From contig CAZSMU010000152.1 in NCBI GenBank assembly GCA_964607915.1, positions 1 to 8,620 of the forward strand: 8,620 bases of DNA, read 5' to 3'. The stretch's first letter is position 1, and each line of letters starts with the position of its first letter. This DNA comes from JADJPL01 sp964607915 (GTDB taxonomy: Bacteria > Bacteroidota > Bacteroidia > Chitinophagales > Saprospiraceae). Position numbers and translations under genes: made by a program. Under the pieces are notes generated by a model, which ran no database searches, was not told the DNA's origin, and saw only the letters and a list, made by a program, of their open reading frames with translations. Positions 1 to 7,121 of this stretch are shown here, one piece after another.

Positions 1-84
1 GTAAGCAGAGAACGAATGGTTAAATAGGGTACAAATGCCCGGGGCAGCGATGGAGCTTTTCCCTCAACCCCCCACATCTTAGCT

Positions 85-105
85 GACACCTGCGCCGCAG
101 GCGTC
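85..105 (-). other. Hairpin just after the dihydroorotase gene
   Basis: The two arms GACGCCTG and CAGGTGTC, read on the minus strand, form an 8-bp stem around a CGGCG loop. One pair is G-U. On the plus strand the same pair would be an A-C mismatch, so the structure is better in minus-strand RNA, the direction of the dihydroorotase transcript. It starts 27 bases after that gene's stop codon. A run of six T lies before the stem rather than after it, so this is not a textbook intrinsic terminator. It could be a 3'-end stabilising hairpin, a factor-assisted terminator or a dispersed palindromic repeat. Confidence 0.3.
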
Positions 106-132
106 CAAAGTCTAAAAAATAGCGCCCATCCC

Positions 133-1467
133 CTAACGATCAAACGCCAGCCTCATCCCCTTATTCTCCTCTATAAACTGCCCTTTGTCGTACACCAGGT
201 GGCCATTTACAAAAGTAGCTTCCACCTGCCCCCGAAAGGTATGCCCTTCAAAGGGCGACCAGCCGCACTTGTAGTAGATGTTTTCCGGAGCGACGACCCA
301 GGCTTTGTCCGGGTCGAGGAGGAACGCATCGGCCCAGTAGCCCTCCTCAATGAACCCACGCTGCTGTATCTGAAAGCATTGGGCGGGAGCGTGGCACATT
401 TTTTCCACGATGCGTTCCAGGGTAATCCGGCCCTGGGCGTAAAATTCCAGCATCACGTTCAGCGCGTGTTGTACCAGGGGCAGACCGGAAGGCGCGTAGA
501 AGTAGGTCTGCTGCTTTTCCAGCATCGTGTGGGGCGCGTGATCGGTGGCGATGATATCCAGGCGGTTGTCCAACAGCGCCGTCAAGAGGGCCTGCTGGTG
601 GCGCTGTGCTTTAATGGCCGGGTTGCACTTGATAAGGGTGCCCAACTGCTCGTAGTCCGCGCTGTTGAAGAAGAGGTGGTGTACACAGACCTCCGACGTG
701 ATGCGCTTGTCCTCCAGCGGGATGTCATTCTGAAAAAGGGCGAGTTCCTCTTCGGTGGAAATATGCAGCACATGCAGGCGCGTACCGTATTTTTTGGCCA
801 GTTCGACCGCAAAAGAGGAGGACTTCAGGCAGGCGGCCACGGAGCGTATCTCCGGGTGGCACGAAATGGGCACATCTTCCCCATAGCTGGCCAAAAAAGC
901 CGATTCGTTGGCTTTCACGGTAGCCTCGTCTTCGCAGTGCGTAGCGATGAGCAGGTTGGCCTCCCGGAACAGGTTATCCAGGACAGTGGGGTTGTCCACC
1001 AGCATATTTCCCGTACTCGACCCCATAAATACCTTGATGCCGCATACCCTGCGGGGGTCCGTCCGCAGCACCTCGTCGAGGTTGTCGTTCGACGCGCCCA
1101 TGAAAAAGCTGAAATTCGCCAAAGAGCATTGCGCGGCGCGGGCATATTTTTCCTCCAGCAGTGCCTGGGTGATGGCGGGTGGCCTGGTATTGGGCATCTC
1201 CATAAAAGAAGTGACGCCCCCGGCCACCGCTGCCCGGGCCTCCGTGTAGATTTCTGCTTTGTGGGTCAATCCGGGTTCCCGGAAGTGCACCTGGTCGTCA
1301 ATGATGCCCGGCAGCAGGTACTTGCCGCCTGCCACCACTTCTAAAGCGCCCTCTGCTTCCAGGATGCCGCCAATCTGCTCGAAGCGGCCATTGACAATGC
1401 GCACATCGCCTTCCGTTATTGCGCCCCGGTTTACGATGCGGGCGTCTTTTATCAGTATTGTTTGCAT
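133..1467 (-). CDS. pyrC: Dihydroorotase (class I-like, Bacteroidota form)
   Basis: Cytosolic zinc amidohydrolase that interconverts N-carbamoyl-aspartate and dihydroorotate, the third step of de novo pyrimidine synthesis. The 444-residue length is normal for the family. Visible motifs: the beta-strand-1 metal motif DDQVHFREPG at 57-66, GIKVFMGSSTGNM at 143-155 with Lys145 as the likely carbamylated bridging lysine, THCED at 176-180 (His177), LHIST at 234-238 (His235), and ATDHAPH at 307-313 with catalytic Asp309. The usual HxH pair reads Gln59-Val-His61, so the first metal-ligand His is replaced. From memory this is a lineage trait of Bacteroidota dihydroorotases and not damage. A dihydropyrimidinase or allantoinase is less likely given the close fit to this subgroup. 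The ATG at 1467 starts directly into the N-terminal beta strand. The gene stands alone, divergent from the next gene, with no other pyrimidine gene in view. Confidence 0.93.
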   Translation of the reverse strand: MQTILIKDARIVNRGAITEGDVRIVNGRFEQIGGILEAEGALEVVAGGKYLLPGIIDDQVHFREPGLTHKAEIYTEARAAVAGGVTSFMEMPNTRPPAITQALLEEKYARAAQCSLANFSFFMGASNDNLDEVLRTDPRRVCGIKVFMGSSTGNMLVDNPTVLDNLFREANLLIATHCEDEATVKANESAFLASYGEDVPISCHPEIRSVAACLKSSSFAVELAKKYGTRLHVLHISTEEELALFQNDIPLEDKRITSEVCVHHLFFNSADYEQLGTLIKCNPAIKAQRHQQALLTALLDNRLDIIATDHAPHTMLEKQQTYFYAPSGLPLVQHALNVMLEFYAQGRITLERIVEKMCHAPAQCFQIQQRGFIEEGYWADAFLLDPDKAWVVAPENIYYKCGWSPFEGHTFRGQVEATFVNGHLVYDKGQFIEENKGMRLAFDR

Positions 1468-1504
1468 GGGTAAGTGGATTTGCTGGTAGCGAAGGGGATT
1501 ATCG

Positions 1505-1535
1505 GGGGGGCAAAAAAGTCCCTTTTTTGCCCCCC
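1505..1535. repeat. Perfect 13-bp inverted repeat in the divergent spacer
   Basis: The left arm is six G, one C and six A (1505-1517). The right arm is six T, one G and six C (1523-1535). The loop is GTCCC. The repeat would form a strong hairpin in RNA from either strand. GC pairs lie at the base and AT pairs near the loop, the reverse of an intrinsic terminator, and no T tract follows on either side. It sits 37 bases upstream of the dihydroorotase start, so it would lie in that gene's 5' leader if transcription begins further upstream. It could be a leader control element, a transcript stabiliser or a DNA cruciform site. I cannot assign a role. Confidence 0.6.
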
Positions 1536-1631
1536 TGTAACGGATGTATTTTATAAAACAACGAACCCTGAAAAAGTTCTGGACCCTGGCCGTTTACCGG
1601 ATAAGAAATCAAAAGGCTCTTCGCAACATTC

Positions 1632-1646
1632 CGGATTGCGAATCCG
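1632..1646. promoter_or_regulatory. Operator-like palindrome overlapping a -33 box
   Basis: CGGATT-GCG-AATCCG is a perfect palindrome with two 6-base arms and a 3-base centre. The TTG of the predicted -33 element at 1636-1638 lies inside it. A dimeric repressor bound here would block the promoter of the three-gene plus-strand group. It lies 165 bases from the dihydroorotase start, so it could also act on that gene. The regulator is unknown, and a 15-base palindrome can arise by chance. Confidence 0.3.
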
Positions 1647-1666
1647 CCCAAAAGCTGGTATCTTTG
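1636..1666 (+). promoter_or_regulatory. Bacteroidota-type promoter for the 1695-5716 gene group
   Basis: TATCTTTG at 1659-1666 matches the Bacteroidota -7 consensus TAnnTTTG exactly. A TTG at 1636-1638 lies 20 bases upstream, in the expected place for the -33 element. Transcription would then begin near 1671-1676, giving a leader of only about 20-25 bases before the ATG at 1695. I found no equivalent CAAAnnTA on the plus strand to serve the divergent dihydroorotase gene. Confidence 0.55.
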
Positions 1667-1694
1667 ACTGGACTTGTCTGATATACCCTGAATC

Positions 1695-3050
1695 ATGCGA
1701 AAAAAGGATTTGGCTGCCTTCGCTGCGTCTTTGTTGTATTGCTGCGTCGGCTTATTTTCTCAACCCATCAACCGCCCCATGGAAAGCTATACATCCGGCG
1801 TGGTAAACCGGCGGTCCGTGCTGCGCATACCCGTCGAAATCAAAGTGTCCCGGCTGGAAGAAACCCTCAACCAACAGCTCGACGGACTGTTGTACGAAGA
1901 TAAGGACCTCAACGACGGAGATCGCATGATGGTGCGCGTCCATAAAGCAGACCGCATACAGTTGCGCATGCAGGGACAGCAGGTCTTTGTGTCGGCCCCC
2001 CTGTCTATCTGGGTCAAGTACAACGCGGGGATTTCCTTTGTGGAGGCGCGGGGCAAAATCAGCGCCGATCTGCGCACGACCTACTCCTTCAAGCCCGACT
2101 GGTCGCTGGCTACCCAGACCGAACTCACCCAGTATCGCTGGATCGAAAAACCCGTCGTACAAGTGGCCGGACTGAGCCTCCCCGTCAGTACATTGGCCGA
2201 CCTCGTCATACAAAATACGAAAAAGCGCATTTCCAGAGAAATTGACGCCGCGGTCGCCGAGTATTTTTCCATCGGAAAAATCGCTGCCGAAACCTGGCAG
2301 TCGCTTTTTGAACCTTCTTTGGCCTCCCCGGAGTACGGTGCCTGGATGGCGGTCAACCCTATGAGCATCGGTATGACCGCTATACAGACCAAAGCCGACA
2401 CCTGCTCCACTACCTTGGTGATCGAAGCCAAACCCAAAGTAGCTATCGGCGATAAACCCGTTTCCCTGAGGCAGGTTCCCCTGCCGCCTTACAGCCAGTA
2501 CAACCGACAGGAGCCCGGTTTTGAAATCCACCTCGGCGCAGAAGTGCCGTTTGTCCGCGCCCAGGAGCTGGCCCGCAAAGCGGTCGAAGGGGAAACGTTC
2601 TCCTCCGGCAAACGCTCCGTCACGGTACAAGACATCGAACTCTACGGCCAGGACAGCCTGCTGATCGTCAACATCCGGATGACGGGCAGCTACAACGGCA
2701 GCGTCTATCTGAAAGGAAAACCCGCCTTCAACAGCGAACAGAACGCAGTGGAAATCCAGGACCTCGATTTTACCCTCGAAACGCGCAACTTCCTCCTGAA
2801 AGGCGGGGCCTGGCTGCTGAAAAGCACCCTGCGCAAGCGCCTCCAGGAAACGATGGATTTCTACCTGCAATACAACCTGGACACCGCCCGGCAAACACTC
2901 GAAGAACAATTGAACGCTTTCCGGCTCGACCAGGGATTCCGCATCCGCTCCAAAGTGGAGCGACTCGAAATCGGCGGGGTCGAATTGACCCAGACCGGCT
3001 TCCTCGTGGATGTGAAACTTTCCGGAAAAGCCGGTATCCGAAACTTTTAA
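1695..3050 (+). CDS. DUF4403 family exported protein
   Basis: A 451-residue protein whose first 23 or so residues look like a Sec signal peptide: MRKK, then a hydrophobic stretch (LAAFAASLLYCCVGLF), with likely cleavage near SQ-P. The LLYC sequence is a poor lipobox because Tyr precedes Cys, so a soluble periplasmic or envelope-associated form is more likely. The rest is mainly beta strands alternating with amphipathic helices. The region around 148-190 (RWIEKP, VAGLSLPVSTLADLVIQN, then helix KKRISREIDAAVAEYF) resembles the DUF4403 pattern as I remember it. That family has been linked to the TULIP lipid-binding fold; from memory, and not tested here. No catalytic motif is visible. It is the first gene of a plus-strand group, 14 bases before the Maf gene. 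A lipid or hydrophobic-ligand role in the envelope is only an inference. Confidence 0.72.
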   Translation: MRKKDLAAFAASLLYCCVGLFSQPINRPMESYTSGVVNRRSVLRIPVEIKVSRLEETLNQQLDGLLYEDKDLNDGDRMMVRVHKADRIQLRMQGQQVFVSAPLSIWVKYNAGISFVEARGKISADLRTTYSFKPDWSLATQTELTQYRWIEKPVVQVAGLSLPVSTLADLVIQNTKKRISREIDAAVAEYFSIGKIAAETWQSLFEPSLASPEYGAWMAVNPMSIGMTAIQTKADTCSTTLVIEAKPKVAIGDKPVSLRQVPLPPYSQYNRQEPGFEIHLGAEVPFVRAQELARKAVEGETFSSGKRSVTVQDIELYGQDSLLIVNIRMTGSYNGSVYLKGKPAFNSEQNAVEIQDLDFTLETRNFLLKGGAWLLKSTLRKRLQETMDFYLQYNLDTARQTLEEQLNAFRLDQGFRIRSKVERLEIGGVELTQTGFLVDVKLSGKAGIRNF

Positions 3051-3064
3051 CCCTACGCACTACC

Positions 3065-3637
3065 ATGGACCTGCACCGATACAAAATCATCCTCGCCTCC
3101 CAGTCACCGCGCAGAAAACAACTGCTGCAAGACGCAGGCTTCCGCTTCGAAGTGCGCCCCACCGATATCCCCGAAGACTTCCCCGCCGATATGCCGCCCT
3201 TCGAAGTCGCCCCTTTCCTGGCGCGGAAAAAAGCCCACGCGGCAAGGCACTTCATCCGGGAAGACGAACTCGTACTCGCCTCCGACAGCGTGGTCATCCT
3301 CGACGAGGTGATTTTCAATAAGCCCGAAAACCCGGAGGAAGCCCGCCGTATGCTGAGAAGGCTCTCCGGGAACACGCATACCGTCGTCACCGGGGTGTGC
3401 CTGCTCTCCAAAGAGAAAGAACAGGTCTTTTCGGGAGTCTCCCGGGTGAGCTTTGACCCCTTGAGCGAGGAAGAAATCTCCTTTTACCTCGATACTTTCC
3501 AGCCCTACGACAAAGCAGGTGCCTACGGTATCCAGGAATGGATCGGGCTTTGCAAAATCTCCCGCATCGAAGGAACTTATGCCAATGTCATGGGTTTGCC
3601 TATGGATCTGGTATATAAGGCTTTGCAAAATTTTTGA
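3065..3637 (+). CDS. maf: Maf-family nucleoside triphosphate pyrophosphatase (YhdE type)
   Basis: Cytosolic house-cleaning enzyme that hydrolyses dTTP, UTP and modified nucleotides to the monophosphate and pyrophosphate. Its 190-residue length is typical. Motifs: ILASQSPRRKQLL at 9-21, with the nucleotide-contacting SxSPRR at 12-17; ARKKA at 53-57; ASDSVV at 72-77, with the metal-linked Asp74 (the commoner form is ADTxV); NKP at 85-87; and YDKAGAYGIQ at 148-157. The last motif favours the YhdE (dTTP/UTP) branch over the YceF (m7GTP) branch. The ATG at 3065 places the beta strand KIILASQSPRR at the expected distance from the N terminus. It lies 14 bases after the DUF4403 gene and 15 before the next gene, so the three are probably co-transcribed. 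A functional link to its two exported neighbours is not obvious. Confidence 0.93.
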   Translation: MDLHRYKIILASQSPRRKQLLQDAGFRFEVRPTDIPEDFPADMPPFEVAPFLARKKAHAARHFIREDELVLASDSVVILDEVIFNKPENPEEARRMLRRLSGNTHTVVTGVCLLSKEKEQVFSGVSRVSFDPLSEEEISFYLDTFQPYDKAGAYGIQEWIGLCKISRIEGTYANVMGLPMDLVYKALQNF

Positions 3638-3652
3638 CAACAGACTTGTTCT

Positions 3653-5716
3653 ATGATTCTACCTCGCATCAAGCCCTTTCTCTCCAGTGTTTTTCTGACA
3701 GGATGCCTCCTCAGTACCCCCGCTCACCTGATTGGGCAGCAACTCCAGATTACCCGACGCGATTCGACCTACCGGATATCGCTTTCCGAGGGCGACTTTG
3801 CTTACCTGCGCGCGCCGGAGGAAGGACTGTGGTCCATCGCGCTGGGATGGGAAAACGATTGGCCTGCCGACTGGCGCCATGCACAGCCGACCTCCCTGAC
3901 CCGACAAGGGGAATGGGCAGTGCTCAGCGGTAAATTGTCGCTCCCACAAGGAGAGTGGTGGTTCCGCGACGCTTACCGCCCGGAAAATGGGAAAGTCAAG
4001 TGCATCCGGCGTTTTGAGTGGAAAGGCAAAGAAATACTGGACCGGGTTACCTTGTCTGTGCGCTGGGCGGTCCCTTCTGCCTATGCCAAGGCTTTTCTGC
4101 CTGGTATTTTGTACTACGGCAACCCTTCCGGGGAAAAGAACGGGCCCCAAAATGTCGCATGGCACCATGCCCGACCCGGGGAGGAGGCCTATTTTGAAGA
4201 ACATCGCTATCCCATGCCTTTTGCCGGGTATGAGTGGAGGCAAGGCGACAAGTATTACGGTGCAGCCCTTCATACGGTACCGAGCCCTGTGTACCAGGGC
4301 AATCACTTCGACCAGTGGTGGTCTCTGGGCGTGAAAAACGGCCCAGCGGATTCAGAATTGCAACTGCTGTCCGGTCCAATTGGCTTTAACCACCAGAAGA
4401 GCATAGCCAAAGCCCTCCAGCAAGGCCCTTTGCCGTACAAGGATACCTACCTGCGCATCCGTCCGGGGACGGTAATCGAAAAGACGTTTTATATAGAAGC
4501 CTATCCGGTCAAAGCGGAAGGATCAGGCTTCCAAAAGCCGGTTTATACCTCTCTGGAACTATTCAAGCCCTTCTATACCGAGGACTTACCTCGATACGAG
4601 GATATCCTGCGCGCAAAATACCGCTTTGCACAGTCGCGCTGGATAGAAGGCCCCGGCTATGCCGGATTCAACATGTATCCGGATTACGTCAAGCCCCAGA
4701 TCGTTCTGGGATGGGCCGGGCAAGGTGAAGCACCTGCCTATGCCCTGCAGGCATTGGCTGAGGAACTACACGACACACTGGTCTGGCAGCAAGTCCAGCG
4801 CGCCATGGACCATATCATTCGCTCGCCTATGGACACTGCGGGCTTCTGCGTGATCTACGATGTCCAAACGCAGAGCTGGAAAGGGAAAGACCCCGTTTCC
4901 CAAGGACAGGCCATGAACAGCATCGCCCTGGCTATCGAAGAGGGTCGAAAGAATAAAAAGGTGCGCACGGTAGAGTGGGAGCGCTTCCTTCAGCGGGCTG
5001 CCGACGTTTTTGCCGGCCGCATCCTCTCCCCGGACTGGTCTCCCGTCAATACTGCCGAAGCATTTTTTATCGCCCCCCTGTTGTCTGCCCACCGCTTGTT
5101 AGGCCATGCCAATTACCGGAAAGCCGCGTTCAAAGCCGCCGACTACTATGCCAAACGGCACCTGAACATGCAAGAACCCTACTGGGGCGGAACCCTGGAT
5201 GCCACCTGCGAGGATAAAGAAGGCGCATGGGGCGCATTCCAGGGCTTTCTCGCAGCGTATGAATCCAGCAAAGACCAACGCTACCTGGAATATGCCAAAC
5301 ATGCCTGTGATGTGACCATCAGCTATACCGCCGTATGGGATATCCCGCTGCCCGCCGGGCGATTGGCCGACCATTTCTTTAAGACACGCGGCTGGACAGG
5401 CGTTTCTGCACAAAACCAGCACCTCGATGTCTTCGGGGTCGTCATCGCCCCCTCCGTGTACAAAATGGGCCTTTATACAGAGCGTGAAGACCTCAAAAGA
5501 CTGGCGCGCACGATGTATCTGAGCTGTGGCCAGCTCATCGCACCCAGCGGAGCCCACGGCGAACAAATCCAGGAAACCAACTTCGCCCAGCATGGGGAAA
5601 TGGACGATGTATTCAAATTGCGGGGGGGATATTCAGAGAGTTGGACGGTCTTTTGGATCACTGCCCACTTCCTGCATGCCGCCGCGCAATTCAAAGCCTT
5701 AGGCGTCACGCTTTGA
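3653..5716 (+). CDS. Exported protein of unknown family, probable helical-toroid enzyme
   Basis: A 687-residue protein with an N-terminal export signal (MILPRIK plus a hydrophobic run to about residue 28). LTGC at 15-18 fits a lipobox, which would make it a lipoprotein with Cys18. Cleavage by signal peptidase I near IGQ-Q (28-30) is the alternative. Residues 30-290 look beta-rich and Trp/Tyr-rich, like a sandwich domain. Residues 315-680 are a series of paired helices separated by loops with conserved-looking polar residues: GQGEAPAYALQ (356-366), GTLDATCEDKEGAW (513-526), PAGRLADHF (567-575), QNQHLDVFG (587-595) and SGAHGEQ (632-638). This resembles the (alpha/alpha)6 toroids of many glycosidases and polysaccharide lyases. 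Possible acid or base residues are Asp516, Glu520, Asp573, Asp592 and Glu637. I cannot name the family. No SusC/SusD genes, sulfatases or regulators lie nearby. Last gene of the plus-strand group. Confidence 0.8.
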   Translation: MILPRIKPFLSSVFLTGCLLSTPAHLIGQQLQITRRDSTYRISLSEGDFAYLRAPEEGLWSIALGWENDWPADWRHAQPTSLTRQGEWAVLSGKLSLPQGEWWFRDAYRPENGKVKCIRRFEWKGKEILDRVTLSVRWAVPSAYAKAFLPGILYYGNPSGEKNGPQNVAWHHARPGEEAYFEEHRYPMPFAGYEWRQGDKYYGAALHTVPSPVYQGNHFDQWWSLGVKNGPADSELQLLSGPIGFNHQKSIAKALQQGPLPYKDTYLRIRPGTVIEKTFYIEAYPVKAEGSGFQKPVYTSLELFKPFYTEDLPRYEDILRAKYRFAQSRWIEGPGYAGFNMYPDYVKPQIVLGWAGQGEAPAYALQALAEELHDTLVWQQVQRAMDHIIRSPMDTAGFCVIYDVQTQSWKGKDPVSQGQAMNSIALAIEEGRKNKKVRTVEWERFLQRAADVFAGRILSPDWSPVNTAEAFFIAPLLSAHRLLGHANYRKAAFKAADYYAKRHLNMQEPYWGGTLDATCEDKEGAWGAFQGFLAAYESSKDQRYLEYAKHACDVTISYTAVWDIPLPAGRLADHFFKTRGWTGVSAQNQHLDVFGVVIAPSVYKMGLYTEREDLKRLARTMYLSCGQLIAPSGAHGEQIQETNFAQHGEMDDVFKLRGGYSESWTVFWITAHFLHAAAQFKALGVTL

Positions 5717-5741
5717 TTAGACTTGTTGTGAGCAGAATCGT

Positions 5742-5776
5742 CGAGGGTCACAAAAAGGCCCTTTTCTACTCCCTCG
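5742..5776. terminator. Possible bidirectional terminator between convergent genes
   Basis: Outer arms CGAGGG (5742-5747) and CCCTCG (5771-5776) enclose a second inverted repeat, AAAAGG (5753-5758) and CCTTTT (5760-5765), with unpaired bases between them. The element lies in the 74-base gap where the plus-strand exported-protein gene and the minus-strand tilS gene end towards each other, so a two-way stop signal is expected here. The symmetry fits that. The lack of a T tract on either side and the tiny inner loop weaken the call. Confidence 0.35.
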
Positions 5777-5790
5777 CCGACCGCTGATAT

Positions 5791-7116
5791 CTAAAGTTCG
5801 AAAAGCCAGTACGCAGGGCTCTCCGCACGGGGGCGGAACCGATCGTCCGGCCTATAGCCTACTACCCACAGAATTTTTCCGGTGGCGTCCTCCAAAACCG
5901 TCACCTTTTCTTTCTCCAGCCGGTCTATGCGGAGGTCCGTGAGGAAGTCCTGGATTTTTTTGTGCCGACCCTGCATACCCGAAGGGCAAAAACGGTCGCC
6001 GGGGCGCCACTGCCGCCAGGTCAGGGGGAAAGAAAGCAGCTCTACCGGAACGAGTATCCTACGGGCGTCGGTAGTTCCTTTGTCCGCATCGGCCACCCGG
6101 CTGATGCGTAGCCAACGCCCGCTCCGGGAATACACTCCGGGGCCGGGGATCTCTGTTTCCGGATCGGGCTCTTTTGTGGCGCGCGCTGCAATCAGAAAGC
6201 GCTTCCGGTCAATCAGGCACAAATGAGTAGTTGAATAAAAGCGGCTGCCGACGGAGCTGTCGCGCCGGGCCCAGATCTCCGCACATTGTGCCGCGTTCAG
6301 CCCGTATGGACGCAGCAGTTCGAATGCCAGCGTTTCCGCCCCCGGATGCTGCTCGAAGGACAGCCAGTACACGCCAACCTGCCCAGGTTCTTCCCGCACG
6401 GCCTGCGAACGGTAGCGGGCAACGGCTTCTTCGTAAATCGCAAGGGCTCCTTGCAGGGCGTGCAGCGACTTCCCCGCCGTACTTCCAAAGCCAGGATTAA
6501 GCGTTTCCAGAAGCGGCAGCACCAAATGCCGGATTTTGTTGCGCAGGTAGTCTGTTTTGGCATTGGAGGAATCCTCCCGGTAGGGGAAAGCATGTTCTCG
6601 CTGGAAGGCGCGGATAGAATCTTTTGAAAAACGCGCCATAGGGCGAAGGATGTGTTCCCGTTGCTCCGGTATCCCTGCCAGGCCTCTAAGACCCGCCCCG
6701 CGAAACAGGTGGATGAAAAACGTCTCCACCGAATCTTCCAGGTGGTGGGCCGTCAGCAGCCAGTCGTAGCCCTCCTCTGCGCGGAGGCTTTGCAGCCAGT
6801 CGTAGCGCAGCTCGCGCGCTACCATCTGCACCGAGCCGCCACGGGCAGCGCATTCGGCCTTCGTATCATAGGCTGTACAGAAAAACGGCACGTGCCATTC
6901 AGCCGCCAAATTCCGGACGAACGCAGAGTCCAGGTCCGATTCTTCGCCGCGGAGCTGGAAATTTACATGGGCAATGCCAAACGCGAGCTGCAGGCGGGCG
7001 CAAAGGTGGACGAGCGATACGGAATCCAGGCCACCGCTCACGGCGAGCAGGAAGCGCTGGCCCTGCGGCGGTGCCCCCGTCAACCGGTACAACGCTTCCC
7101 GAAACGCCTCTAGCAT
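5791..7116 (-). CDS. tilS: tRNA(Ile)-lysidine synthetase TilS
   Basis: Cytosolic ATP-dependent enzyme that attaches lysine to C34 of the CAU-anticodon tRNA-Ile, so that it reads AUA and is charged with isoleucine. It is essential in most bacteria. From the ATG at 7116 it has 441 residues: the PP-loop SGGLDSVS at 27-34, the AHHLEDSVETF motif near 123-133, a DSSNAKTDYLRNKIRH segment at 182-197 that matches the family signature, a middle tRNA-binding region, and a C-terminal TilS domain from about 367 with GDRFCPSGMQGRHKKIQDF. The reading frame also opens at a TTG at 7125 that overlaps the kinase stop codon as TTGA and adds three residues. I prefer the ATG: it is a standard start, lies 5 bases after the kinase stop, and leaves a normal N terminus (MLEAFREAL). 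Translational coupling to aspartate kinase is likely in either case. Confidence 0.93.
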   Translation of the reverse strand: MLEAFREALYRLTGAPPQGQRFLLAVSGGLDSVSLVHLCARLQLAFGIAHVNFQLRGEESDLDSAFVRNLAAEWHVPFFCTAYDTKAECAARGGSVQMVARELRYDWLQSLRAEEGYDWLLTAHHLEDSVETFFIHLFRGAGLRGLAGIPEQREHILRPMARFSKDSIRAFQREHAFPYREDSSNAKTDYLRNKIRHLVLPLLETLNPGFGSTAGKSLHALQGALAIYEEAVARYRSQAVREEPGQVGVYWLSFEQHPGAETLAFELLRPYGLNAAQCAEIWARRDSSVGSRFYSTTHLCLIDRKRFLIAARATKEPDPETEIPGPGVYSRSGRWLRISRVADADKGTTDARRILVPVELLSFPLTWRQWRPGDRFCPSGMQGRHKKIQDFLTDLRIDRLEKEKVTVLEDATGKILWVVGYRPDDRFRPRAESPAYWLFEL

Positions 7117-7121
7117 AGCTG

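Noticed and set aside
114..123. AAAAAATAGC shared between the left edge (114-123) and right edge (8592-8601), both near GC-rich inverted sequence
   Set aside because: Many 10-base matches are expected by chance in 8.6 kb, and the flanks do not align further. It could be a dispersed repeat, but two copies are not evidence.
199..1344. Long plus-strand open frame (381 codons) antisense to the dihydroorotase gene
   Set aside because: It is a mirror frame kept open by GC-rich codon use. The translation has no domain-like pattern, while the minus strand encodes a full dihydroorotase with all its motifs.
1499..1696. A 65-codon minus-strand frame filling the divergent spacer upstream of pyrC
   Set aside because: It starts inside the start codon region of the divergent gene, overlaps the predicted promoter and hairpin, and its translation looks random. 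A small gene cannot be fully excluded without conservation data.
1752..2909. Long minus-strand open frame (385 codons) antisense to the DUF4403 gene
   Set aside because: The translation is low in recognisable structure and has no family match I know. The plus strand has a signal peptide, a promoter and a DUF4403-like pattern.
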